From: an uncultured bacterium
Lineage (GTDB): Bacteria > Cyanobacteriota > Vampirovibrionia > Gastranaerophilales > Gastranaerophilaceae
NCBI GenBank assembly: GCA_900555175.1
Contig: USJT01000029.1
Span: 1 to 9,254, forward strand
DNA: 9,254 nt
Direction of reading: 5' to 3'
The notes beneath the pieces are model-generated. The model did not search any database. It worked only from the letters and a program-made list of their open reading frames with translations, and was not told the origin of the DNA. Below are positions 1-7,327 of the stretch, piece by piece. The translations under genes and the position numbers were made by a program. Each line of letters opens with the position of its first letter. Within the stretch, counting starts at the first letter, position 1.

Positions 1-17
1 CTAACTAAAAATTTCAT
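1..17 (-). CDS. Start of a leftward gene, truncated by the window edge
   Basis: Only five complete codons are present, reading MKFLV. The start is supported by a strong Shine-Dalgarno AGGAAG (26-31 on the complement) placed 8 nt before the ATG at 17, and by a good promoter further upstream (75-103). The gene diverges from the Xre regulator at 174, so that regulator may control it, as such divergent pairs often do; this is inference. The product cannot be named from five residues. Confidence 0.6.
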
Positions 18-74
18 ATCTAACACTTCCTTTCAATTAATATCTCATTAACTACATTTATATTATCACTCGTT

Positions 75-103
75 TTTATATCATTTCCTGTTTTTTTAAC
101 CAA
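75..103 (-). promoter_or_regulatory. Promoter of the leftward gene at 1-17
   Basis: On the minus strand, TTGGTT (98-103) and TATAAA (75-80) are separated by exactly 17 nt. The base two before the -10 is G and the one before that is T, so it is also close to an extended -10. The predicted transcription start is near 68, giving a leader of about 50 nt that contains the Shine-Dalgarno. In such AT-rich DNA a chance match is possible, but spacing and placement both fit. Confidence 0.5.
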
Positions 104-173
104 AAATTAACAATCTGTCTTTTTATATTATCCCGTTCGTGAAAGCGATTAAAACTAATAAATTGTAATATAT

Positions 174-443
174 ATGGAAATGCAAAATGATAAACGTAAA
201 AATTTAATAATGAAAACTCTTGGGAAAAATGTTAGAAAACTAAGAGGAGAAAAAAGTCAATTTTTAATGGCAAGCGAAAACGATATCTCGATTTCCATAA
301 TCAGCACGGTTGAAAGAGGGATTAAAGATCCGCAGCTCACAACACTATTCAAAATCGCAGAAGCTCTTAATATAAAAACTTCAGATTTAATTAAACTCGT
401 TGAAGAACAACTCCCAAAAGGGTTTTCGCTTATTGAAAAATAA
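174..443 (+). CDS. Small Xre/Cro-type helix-turn-helix DNA-binding protein
   Basis: An 89-residue cytoplasmic protein that is almost entirely one HTH_3 domain. Residues 17-26 (GKNVRKLRGE) form helix 1. The turn and recognition helix lie at about 29-48, with the signature STVERG at 44-49 followed by KDPQLTTLFKIAEALNI, a typical Xre helix 4 region. TSDLIKLV (69-76) is the last helix. A short tail, LPKGFSLIEK, follows, with no sensor or enzyme domain, so it probably acts as a simple repressor or activator dimer. The true start is uncertain: ATGs at 174, 180 and 210 are in frame and none has a clear Shine-Dalgarno; 210 (MKTLGKN) would still keep the whole domain. It stands alone, divergent from the gene at 1-17 and 147 nt before prs. 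Targets are unknown; nearby candidates are its own upstream region and the palindrome at 471-486. Confidence 0.85.
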   Translation: MEMQNDKRKNLIMKTLGKNVRKLRGEKSQFLMASENDISISIISTVERGIKDPQLTTLFKIAEALNIKTSDLIKLVEEQLPKGFSLIEK

Positions 444-470
444 TTTATTATTTTTTAGAAATAATTTCAT

Positions 471-486
471 TTTTTGATGTCAAAAA
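471..486. promoter_or_regulatory. Perfect 16-bp palindrome after the Xre gene: operator or weak terminator
   Basis: TTTTTGATGTCAAAAA is two 7-bp arms, TTTTTGA and TCAAAAA, around a TG centre. It begins 28 nt after the Xre stop codon. As RNA it could form a 6-bp stem with an ATGT loop followed by TTTT, a weak intrinsic terminator. As DNA, dyads with TTGA/TCAA half-sites are a common shape for Xre-family operators. It lies about 40 bp upstream of the prs -35. Its function is not shown by sequence alone. Confidence 0.3.
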
Positions 487-528
487 TTTTCATGTCCGAT
501 TTTTATTTTAATATTACTTAAAATAATA

Positions 529-557
529 TTGAGCCAAAAAGCTTAAAATTATATAAT
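529..557 (+). promoter_or_regulatory. prs promoter, sigma-70 type
   Basis: TTGAGC (529-534) is followed after 17 nt by a perfect TATAAT (552-557). The predicted start is near 564, giving a leader of about 27 nt that contains the prs Shine-Dalgarno. An AT-only inverted repeat, AATATTA (510-516) and TAATATT (524-530), touches the -35 and could be regulatory or chance. Confidence 0.7.
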
Positions 558-590
558 TATATTGCATCAAAAATATTGAAAGGAATTAAA

Positions 591-1604
591 ATGGTTGCAG
601 AAATGACATTCCCTCAGTTAGAACGGACAATTAATCCGACTCATGATATTAAATTGTTTGCAGGGCGTGCGAATACAAAACTTGCGCAAGAAATTGCTGA
701 TTATTTAGGCACTTCAATCGGGCCTATGGTTGTGAAAAATTTTGCTGACGGCGAAATTTATGTTCAAGTTAAAGAAAGCGTTAGAGGGGATGATGTTTTT
801 ATCATTCAACCGTTATGCAACCCAGTAAATGAAAATTTGATGGAACTTTTAATCATTATTGACGCATTTAAACGTGCCAGTGCAAAAACAATTACGGCTG
901 TTATTCCATATTACGGCTATGCAAGACAAGATAGAAAAACTTCAGGACGTGAAGCAATTACCGCAAAACTTGTTGCTGATTTATTGACTACTGCAGGCGC
1001 TGACAGAGTTCTTGCAATGGATTTGCACACCGGACAAATTCAAGGATTTTTCAATATTCTTGTTGATCACATTTTTGCGACTTCTATTCTTACAAATTAT
1101 ATTAAAAGTTTAAATATAAACCCTGATGACATGGTTGCAGTAAGCCCTGACACAGGCGGTGTTCAAAGAACAAGACATTTTTCAAAAGCTATCGGTTGTG
1201 CACTTGCAATTATTGACAAACGCCGTGACAAACACAACGAAGCTATTGCATCACACGTTATCGGAGATGTTAAAGATAAAATTTGTGTAATGTTTGATGA
1301 TATTATCGACACAGCAGGCACAATATGCGAAGCATCTAAACTTTTGAAAAAAGAAGGTGCTAAAGATATTTATGTTTGTGCAGTACATCCGGTATTTTCA
1401 GGTCCTGCTATTGAAAGACTTGCAAATGCACCGATTAAAGAATGTATCGTAACAAATACAATTCCTTTGGATATGGACAAAATGCCTCCAAACATTAAAC
1501 AATTATCTGTTGCGCCATTACTTGGAACAGCTATTGCAAGAATCCATGATGATGAATCAGTTAGTTCTTTATTTGGATTTGAAAAGGACATGCAAGTCCA
1601 ATAA
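591..1604 (+). CDS. prs: Ribose-phosphate pyrophosphokinase (PRPP synthetase)
   Basis: Makes 5-phosphoribosyl 1-pyrophosphate from ribose 5-phosphate and ATP, the shared precursor for purine, pyrimidine, NAD, histidine and tryptophan synthesis; cytoplasmic, usually hexameric. From the ATG at 591 it is 337 residues, close to cyanobacterial family members. Visible hallmarks are NFADGEIYVQV, the ATP-binding loop with RQDRK after AVIPYYGYA, DLHTGQIQGFF with the metal-binding histidine, VSPDTGGVQRTR, and the ribose-phosphate-binding loop FDDIIDTAGT. The start at 591 is preferred because AAAGGA (579-584) sits 6 nt upstream. A TTG at 576 is in frame, but using it would place the Shine-Dalgarno inside the gene. 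It has its own promoter (529-557). No clear plus-strand terminator follows; the stop codon lies in the first unit of a tandem repeat (1602-1725). The gene is intact and confidently named. Confidence 0.97.
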   Translation: MVAEMTFPQLERTINPTHDIKLFAGRANTKLAQEIADYLGTSIGPMVVKNFADGEIYVQVKESVRGDDVFIIQPLCNPVNENLMELLIIIDAFKRASAKTITAVIPYYGYARQDRKTSGREAITAKLVADLLTTAGADRVLAMDLHTGQIQGFFNILVDHIFATSILTNYIKSLNINPDDMVAVSPDTGGVQRTRHFSKAIGCALAIIDKRRDKHNEAIASHVIGDVKDKICVMFDDIIDTAGTICEASKLLKKEGAKDIYVCAVHPVFSGPAIERLANAPIKECIVTNTIPLDMDKMPPNIKQLSVAPLLGTAIARIHDDESVSSLFGFEKDMQVQ

Positions 1605-1725
1605 GCGTGCCGCTTAACCCACAACACAGGCTTTGGCAGAAACTTATCTTGTCATGGCTAAAGTAAGCGTACCGCTCAACTTAACTACAAAGGCAAAAGC
1701 ATGAACTTGTCTTGTCATAGATTAT
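1602..1725. repeat. Degenerate tandem repeat, two ~62-nt units, starting at the prs stop codon
   Basis: Unit 1 (1602-1663) and unit 2 (from 1664) share TAAGCGTRCCGCTYAAC at their starts and AACTTRTCTTGTCAT near their ends, at offsets of 62 and 63 nt, so one 1-nt indel separates them. Identity is roughly 70% by eye. Unit 1 opens with a perfect 6-bp hairpin, TAAGCG-TGC-CGCTTA, whose first three bases are the prs stop codon. Unit 2 keeps a 4-bp version, AGCG-TAC-CGCT. No open reading frame explains the repeat. It could be an old local duplication of the prs 3' region, a dispersed short repeat inserted twice, or an RNA 3'-end structure. Confidence 0.6.
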
Positions 1726-1753
1726 TTAGCCTGCAACGCCATTTTTTTGAAAT

Positions 1754-1783
1754 AAAAAAAAGCCATTCTTTAGTAAGAACGGC
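1754..1783 (-). terminator. Intrinsic terminator on the minus strand (clpB / small RNA)
   Basis: On the minus strand, GCCGTTCTT (1783-1775), loop ACTA and AAGAATGGC (1770-1762) form a 9-bp stem with one G-U pair, directly followed by eight T. On the plus strand the same site has an A-C mismatch and no T run, so it should stop transcripts coming from clpB, not from prs. It lies about 120 nt past the clpB stop, which leaves room for the small-RNA module. Confidence 0.85.
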
Positions 1784-1833
1784 TACCAGACTTGGGGAGG
1801 AGGTATGAAAAACGAATGTTTTTCATATCTAAT
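1754..1833 (-). ncRNA. Candidate small RNA with unpaired CCUCCUCCCC motif (Yfr1-like layout)
   Basis: Reading the minus strand 5' to 3': a perfect 10-bp hairpin, TATGAAAAAC-ATTC-GTTTTTCATA (1827-1804), then an apparently single-stranded CCTCCTCCCC (1803-1794) followed by AAGTCTGGTA. A second hairpin, GCCGTTCTT-ACTA-AAGAATGGC (1783-1762), is followed at once by eight T (1761-1754). Two hairpins around a C/U-rich unpaired core, the second being the terminator, is the layout of the cyanobacterial sRNA Yfr1, and the core hexamer CUCCUC also occurs in the Yfr1 motif as I remember it. CCUCC is complementary to Shine-Dalgarno sequences, so a role in blocking translation is plausible. A possible -10, TATAAA (1844-1839), would start transcription near 1833, but its -35 is weak. 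Alternatively the RNA is processed from the clpB 3' end, whose stop codon lies 70 nt upstream. Homology is unproven. Confidence 0.5.
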
Positions 1834-1902
1834 AATTTTTTATACGGACTAAATATTCAAAAACTTTCTTATTTTGTTAAAATCTCATTCAAATGGTGTA
1901 TA

Positions 1903-4558
1903 TTACTGTTTTTGAAAAACTAAGTTGTTATTTTTACAATCTAACAAAATCTTGTCACCTTTAACAAATTCTCCTTCAAGAATTTTCATTGACATAGGGA
2001 TTTCAACAAGTTGTCTTATTACTCGTTTTAGAGGTCTTGCACCATACAGAGGTTCGTAACCCTCATTTGCAAGATAATCTTTTGCACTTTGAGTAATTTC
2101 AAGCTCAATATCTTGATCTAACAAACGTTTTTTGAGTGAATTTGTTTGAATATCAACAATCCCTGTTAGTTCTTTTAAGGTTAGGGCATCAAACATGATT
2201 ATTTCATCAATTCTGTTCAAAAATTCAGGTTTGAATTTTTGTTTTAATGCTTGATTAAGTTGTTCTTTTTTCTCATCTTCAGACAAATTTTTATCAAGGA
2301 TAATTTCACTTCCAAGATTGCTTGTCATAATAATTACGGTATTTTTAAAATCAACAAGCCTGCCTTGCCCGTCTGTCAGACGTCCGTCATCAAACATTTG
2401 AAGCATTAAATTGAAAATATCAGGGTGAGCCTTTTCAACCTCATCGAAAAGTACAACGGAATAAGGTTTTCGTCTGACAGCTTCTGTTAATTGTCCGCCT
2501 TCTTCATATCCTACATATCCTGGAGGTGCTTGCACCGACAAGTCTTGAAATTGCGGATTTTTCCATAAATTCAGACATGTCAATACGTACAAGGGCATCT
2601 TCATTGTTAAACAAGATATAAGCAAGCGTTTTGCCAAGTTCAGTTTTACCAACACCTGTCGGTCCAAGGAAAAGAAAAGTTCCGATAGGACGTTTCGGAT
2701 CACGCAAACCTGAACGGGACAAACGAATTGCATTCGCAATTTTTGTAACTGCTTCATTCTGTCCGATAACACGTTCATGCATAATTTGTTCCATGCCAAT
2801 CAATTTTTTGGATTCATCCTCCATCAAACGTGTAACAGGAATACCTGTCCATTTGGCAACAATTGCTGCAATATCATCCTCATCAACTTCTTCTTTCAAA
2901 AGACGTTTTTTACCTGCCTGCTTTTGAATTTCTTTTAATTTCTTTTCCATATCCAACATTTGGCTGTATTTTACCTCGAGAGATGCTGCCATTGTCGGAT
3001 TTTTCTTATTTAATTCTATTTGAGCTTTCAGTTTTTCAATATTACGTTTTACGGCTGCATAAGAATCGATAATTTTCTTTTCTTTTAACCATTGATCTTT
3101 CAACTTACCAATTTTAAGTTCTAAATCAGATATTTTTTTAGTAATTTTTTCAAGTTTTTTCTGAGAATCAGCATCTTCTTCTTTTTCAAGAGCTTTTCTA
3201 TTCAATTCAAGCTGCATTTTTTCTCTTATAAACCCGTCAATTTCTTCAGGCATTGTATCAATTTCAATTCTCAAAGCTGATGCAGCCTCATCAAGTAAGT
3301 CAATTGCTTTATCAGGAAGATGCCTGTCTGCTATATATCTTTTAGAAAGCTTAACCGCTGCAACAAGCGCATTATCAGTAATCTTTACGCCATGATAACC
3401 TTCATATTTATCCTTTAACCCGCGTAAAATCGTAATTGTTGTTTCAACAGAAGGTTCTTCAACCATAACAGGCTGAAAACGTCTTTCCATAGCTTTATCT
3501 TTTTCTATATATTGACGATATTCATCAATAGTTGTAGCTCCAAGAACTCTTATTCCGCCTCTTGCAAGCATAGGTTTTAAAAGGTTTCCCGCATCTGCGG
3601 AACCTTCTGCAGAGCCTGCGCCCATAATCGTATGAATTTCATCTATAAATAGCATTAAATCATCGGATTTTTCTTCAATGCCTTTAAGCACTGCTTTCAG
3701 GCGTTCTTCAAATTCACCTCTGTATGATGCACCGGCAAGTAATGCACCTAAATCAAGAGATAAAATTTTGTCATTTCTCAAACTTTCAGGAACATCTCCA
3801 GATACAATTCTTTGAGCCAAACCTTCTACAACTGCCGTTTTTCCAACACCCGGTTCACCGATTATAACAGGATTGTTTTTTGAGCGTCTGTTCAAAATTT
3901 GTATTGTACGGCGAATTTCTTTATCTCTGCCTATAACAGGGTCAAGCTTGTTTTGCTTTGCAAGCTCTGTTAAATCAGTTGTGTATTTCAAAAGAGCTTC
4001 ATTTTTCTTATCTTCTTTAGGACTTGAAGTTTTAGACAATTTGCTTTGAGAAGTTTTATTTTGAGAATCTTTAGCCTCTGAGGAATTTCCATTCTCATCT
4101 TGAGTTTCCTCAACATTAACGATATTATTAACCTCTTTTGTCATATTTTCGTAAAGCTCAAGCCTATTTATCCCTGATTGCTCCCACAAATGATTTAAGG
4201 TTTTGTTATCAATTCTGAATAAAGCAAGCATCAAATGCTCTATACTAACCTGCTCATCTCCGTGTTTTTCAGCTTCTTCTTGTGCAACTTTCATCAAAAT
4301 TATTGTATCTGTTGAAAATCTGACATCTGAAAATTTCCCGCGAGCAAAATATGCGCGCTTTGAAACATAATTGTTTAATCTGTCAACAATTTCAGGGTTA
4401 TCTAACCCTACTCTTTCAAAAAGAATTTTAGGCAAGTCATTTTGATCCAGCATTAAAGCTAGCATCAAATGTTCAGGAGCAAGTTCCGGATAATTACGAG
4501 CCACTACAATAGATTTTGCCGATTTTATAATCGCTTGAACATGGTCTGTTAAAAGCAT
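1903..4558 (-). pseudogene. clpB: ATP-dependent disaggregase ClpB, interrupted by a 4-nt frameshift
   Basis: ClpB is a hexameric AAA+ unfoldase that rescues aggregated proteins with DnaK. The first frame gives an N-terminal Clp_N domain (about 1-145), D1 with Walker A GEPGVGKT (234-241), Walker B LFIDE (303-307) and Arg fingers ERRF (358-361), the long coiled-coil M domain (about 425-550) that separates ClpB from ClpC, and D2 Walker A GPTGVGKT (632-639). After SRLVGA (676) it shifts and stops at 2504. The rest, [12 protein letters not shown]2 Walker [16 protein letters not shown] and GARPLKRVI, reads on cleanly in the next frame to a TAA at 1903. Minus-strand GGTGCAAGCACC replaces the expected GGTGCACC, four bases extra near 2527-2533. 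Repaired length is 883 residues. No ClpP-binding IGF loop is seen. The linker at 147-188 is long and Ser/Lys/Asn-rich, and the D1 pore loop reads SYRG instead of the usual KYRG. GAGGA lies 7 nt before the ATG at 4558. Confidence 0.93.
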
Positions 4559-4581
4559 CTGATAATCCTCATTTTAAAAAA

Positions 4582-4587
4582 ATTATA
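4582..4587 (-). promoter_or_regulatory. Probable clpB -10 element
   Basis: A perfect TATAAT on the minus strand in the 83-nt gap between the aldolase-like gene and clpB. The predicted start is near 4575, giving a leader of about 17 nt that includes the Shine-Dalgarno GAGGA (4566-4570). No good -35 is found at 16-18 nt (ATGCTT at 17), so an activator or an alternative sigma factor may help; no CIRCE-type heat-shock operator was seen. Confidence 0.4.
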
Positions 4588-4641
4588 AATGTTCTAAGCT
4601 CGTTAAGCATCATACAATCGCTTGACTTAATCTTTTATTAG

Positions 4642-5394
4642 CTAAGGATGAATATTTTTCAAACCGCTGATTAAAGAATTGTAGTTGTATCCCCAAATAT
4701 TCTTCTTAGATAAATCAACGTAATATTTTTCTATCAAATCCAAATAGCAAGAATTTTCTTTTCCCAGATACTTCAACAAAACTTCAACAGGAAGATTTCC
4801 GCCGCCACGTCCCATACCGAAAACAGTTGCATCAACACTATATGCCCCAAGCTCAATTGCCTTGATAGTATTTGTAAACGCAAGCTGCAAATTGTTATGA
4901 GCATGAAAACTTATACGCTCAAACCCGCAATCCTGAAGCTTTTTATAAATCAATTCAACATCACTCGGCATAAAAGCTCCGAAACTGTCCGCAAAATATA
5001 TTGAAGTCAAAATCTCTTTATCACTCCAATTTTTCAAAAGCTCGTATTCTTCAAATTTATCAGCCGTCATAAGATGAAGAAAAACTTCAAACCCCTGATT
5101 TTTAAAATCAACAACCGCCTCAATCCCTGTTCTAATCTGATTGGGATAACAAGCAACCCTGACAAAATCAGCTTTCTTTGACACAGGATGAATATCTTTA
5201 GCATCCAACATTACCCCAATTTTATGCCTGTCAGATTTATCTTTAATACATTCAGGCATATTATAACCCGCTTCAAAATAATCAATCCCTGAATTTTCGG
5301 CAGCCTTTAAAGTTTCCAACACACATTCATCAGAAAAATTCCACTTATTAAGATGTCCGCCATCTCTAATAGTGCAATCCAAAATCTTTACCAT
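4642..5394 (-). CDS. DRE-TIM metallolyase/aldolase-like enzyme (HMG-CoA lyase-like fold)
   Basis: A 250-residue soluble protein covering one HMGL-like TIM barrel. The opening LDCTIRDGGH (5-14) has the catalytic Arg-Asp pair (R10, D11) of the DRE-TIM superfamily. E41 in YFEAGY, D136 in ADSFGA, and the metal-binding HAHNN (H164, H166) are in the expected order, followed by GMGRGGGN (193-200). The superfamily cleaves or forms C-C bonds next to a keto group with a divalent metal (4-hydroxy-2-oxovalerate aldolase, HMG-CoA lyase, isopropylmalate synthase). The style is closest to the aldolase-domain proteins often found in surface-polysaccharide loci, whose substrates are mostly unknown. The ATG lies 2 nt after the stop of the membrane-protein gene with no strong Shine-Dalgarno, so it is probably translated by coupling. 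The protein ends at GLKNIHP, earlier than many relatives. The exact reaction is not assigned. Confidence 0.8.
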   Translation of the reverse strand: MVKILDCTIRDGGHLNKWNFSDECVLETLKAAENSGIDYFEAGYNMPECIKDKSDRHKIGVMLDAKDIHPVSKKADFVRVACYPNQIRTGIEAVVDFKNQGFEVFLHLMTADKFEEYELLKNWSDKEILTSIYFADSFGAFMPSDVELIYKKLQDCGFERISFHAHNNLQLAFTNTIKAIELGAYSVDATVFGMGRGGGNLPVEVLLKYLGKENSCYLDLIEKYYVDLSKKNIWGYNYNSLISGLKNIHP

Positions 5395-5396
5395 AA

Positions 5397-6347
5397 TTAA
5401 CCCGCTTTATTTTCATCTTTATCATCAGATTTTTTCACAACTTTATTAACTATTTTATCGATAACAGAAAGCCTTGCAAAATCATCTCTAATCTCTTGTG
5501 CCTTACGCTCAAGCTGGTTATATACCTGAGAATTTATCTCAGCACCAATCAAAATTAAAACGGAAGTGTAATACAACCAAACCATTAATACAGCAAAAGC
5601 CCCGATTGTCCCGTAAACCATATTATAAGTTTTTAAGTTATTAACGTAAACAGAAAATCCCCAAGAACCTATTAACCAAAAAGTTACGAAAAACCAAGTT
5701 CCCGGAATCGCACTCTTTCTTTTAAACCTGTCATTTCCTCTCAAATCAGGCAATATGTAATAACTTAAAAACGCCATTAAATACAAAGCCGCAAAAGCCA
5801 CAGGCCAACGCAGAGTTAAAAGCGTAATTGCAACTCCCGCAGACATGTGAAAATGACTTACCATAAGATTTATAATAGCTTTACCGAATACGATTAAGTT
5901 TATACTCAAAAACATAACCATAGTATCAACAAACACCATTAATAAAGATAAAGCCCTTGTATATATAAGGTTTCTGGTTTCCGTAACCTTATAAGCTCTG
6001 TTCATACCTTTAAGCACAACAGCAACCGCATTTGTAGACAAAACAAGAGTTACACAAAAACCCATAATCGCCATAATACGACCGTGAGAAAAAATCATAG
6101 CTTCGGATAAAACAGTCTTAACTAAATCCATAGCCTGCTGAGGCATAAATGTTGCCAAGAATCTTAATATCGGCTCCATCAAATCCTTGTTGCCCATCCA
6201 CCCGAATACAGCAGTCAAAAAGAGCATAAAAGGGAAAATACCTATAACCATCATAAAACCCATTTCTGCGGCCATGCCGTAAAAATCGTTTTTTATAACA
6301 GATATAATTAATCTTTTTACACCTCTTACAAAAGCTTTAAATTCCAC
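5397..6347 (-). CDS. YihY/BrkB-family inner-membrane protein
   Basis: A 316-residue integral membrane protein of the YihY/virulence-factor-BrkB family (once mislabelled RNase BN). About six hydrophobic segments are seen near residues 29-49, 91-112, 132-155, 178-199, 214-235 and 246-270, with no cleavable signal. Family marks are the AAEMGFMMVIGIFPF first helix, NRAYKVTETR (116-125), and VYGTIGAFAVLMVWLYY followed by LIGAEINSQ in the last helix. The charged tail (about 280-316) should face the cytoplasm. The molecular role of the family is not settled. The start is a GTG at 6347; no in-frame start lies upstream because a TAA occurs 9 nt before it, and AAAGG (6359-6363) is an acceptable, slightly distant Shine-Dalgarno. 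It follows the phosphoesterase by 18 nt if that gene's frame is repaired, and precedes the aldolase-like gene by 2 nt, which indicates an operon. Confidence 0.92.
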   Translation of the reverse strand: MEFKAFVRGVKRLIISVIKNDFYGMAAEMGFMMVIGIFPFMLFLTAVFGWMGNKDLMEPILRFLATFMPQQAMDLVKTVLSEAMIFSHGRIMAIMGFCVTLVLSTNAVAVVLKGMNRAYKVTETRNLIYTRALSLLMVFVDTMVMFLSINLIVFGKAIINLMVSHFHMSAGVAITLLTLRWPVAFAALYLMAFLSYYILPDLRGNDRFKRKSAIPGTWFFVTFWLIGSWGFSVYVNNLKTYNMVYGTIGAFAVLMVWLYYTSVLILIGAEINSQVYNQLERKAQEIRDDFARLSVIDKIVNKVVKKSDDKDENKAG

Positions 6348-6365
6348 TTTTTTTTAAACCTTTTT

Positions 6366-7321
6366 TTAGATTTCTCTTTTCTTAATTTCATTAATTATTT
6401 TTTTGGCAGCTTCTTCAACAGGAGCCTTTATGGTACATCCTTATGACCTCCGACACCAAAAACTTCACAAATTTCTGCAACATCAGCAAATTTGCTACGC
6501 ATAGAAATTTTTGTCCCGCCTGATTTCATTTCTTTTGCAACAAAAGCAACTCTTGTAGTCACAATTGCCCGCAATTTTTCTGTCAAACCCTCCATGCAAT
6601 CGTCACCTGCGGAGAATTTTTCCATATCTTTTTTATAAACTAAAGTATAAGCAATCTTATTATCTTCCAAAAATTTTGCCTTACTTATACAATGAGCCTG
6701 AAACATAACAAGGGTTTTAGAATCAGATTCATAAACCTTTTTATAAATATCAGAAGGATTTACACCAACTTCAACAAGCTTTGATGCAGCTTCAAAAGTT
6801 GAAGGCTTTGTATTATCAAACCTGAATGAACCTGTATCTGTCAAAATTGCCGTATATAAACATATTGCGGCATCGAGATTTATATTCCATCCCATATTGT
6901 TAAAGCAATTAAACAAAACTTCGCCTGTTGAGCTTGCATCAGGGTTAATATAATTCAAATTTGCATAACCGTTATTTGTTTTATGATGGTCAATATTAAC
7001 CGTAAATTTTGCCTTTTCAAAAAGGATTTGTGCATCACAAATTCTTTCAATCGATGCAACATCAACATTTATAACAAGGTCATATTCTCTTGATTTGTCA
7101 ACATCATCAACAGCTTTAACTTCACTTAAATGCGGAAGATATGAATAAACATCAGGCACTTTAGAAATTGCAACCATATCACATTTTTTCTTGAATTTGT
7201 CTAAAATTGCCGAATACAATCCGCACATTGAGCCTAAAGTATCACCGTCAGGGTTCACGTGTGAAGTTATCAATATATTTTTGGACGATTTTATGATATC
7301 ATTTAATTTAGAACAATCCAT
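6366..7321 (-). pseudogene. nrnA: DHH-family phosphoesterase (NrnA-like), C-terminus frameshifted
   Basis: NrnA-type enzymes degrade very short RNAs and dephosphorylate pAp, using manganese. Motif I is SHVNPDGDTLGS, motif II INVDVAS, and the DHH motif is IDHHKTN; the DHHA1 domain ends with RSKFADVAEICEVFGVGGHK. The open frame then reads DVP and stops at 6428 (297 residues). Another frame continues as a normal NrnA tail, GCTIKAPVEEAAKK and onward to a TAA at 6366. Relatives carry GGGHKxAAGC here; the DNA reads CATAAGGATGTACC, as if about 10 nt had been lost (near 6436-6442). A repaired protein would be about 321 residues, a normal length. The truncated form lacks the substrate-binding AAG part and the last helix, so it may be inactive. 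The start ATG at 7321 is the only option, because an in-frame TAA lies 4-6 nt upstream; the predicted promoter makes the mRNA leaderless. It leads the operon with the YihY gene. Confidence 0.88.
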
Positions 7322-7327
7322 TCCTTA

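Noticed and set aside
104..173. Promoter for the Xre gene
   Set aside because: Several AT-rich -10-like hexamers exist (for example TAATAT at 166-171), but none has a credible -35 at the right distance, and the start codon itself is uncertain.
1370..1627. Minus-strand open frame over the end of prs
   Set aside because: It is a shadow of a clearly conserved gene, has no family features and no supporting ribosome binding site.
1805..1852. Plus-strand mini-ORF MKNECFSYLIIFYTD preceded by GGGGAGGAGG, looking like a strong ribosome binding site
   Set aside because: The ATG is inside the perfect hairpin 1804-1827, the spacing to the purine run is very short, and the minus-strand reading (hairpin, C-rich core, terminator with T run) explains the same bases better.
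2631..3072. Plus-strand open frames inside clpB
   Set aside because: Antisense shadows of the conserved M domain and D2 Walker A region, with no recognisable protein features.
4602..4644. Possible third frameshift: after IHP the aldolase-like protein stops, while the +1 frame reads SLANKRLSQAIV, loosely like family continuations
   Set aside because: The alternative frame adds only 12 residues before a TGA and has no clear conserved motif; the core catalytic barrel is complete, so a natural early end is simpler.
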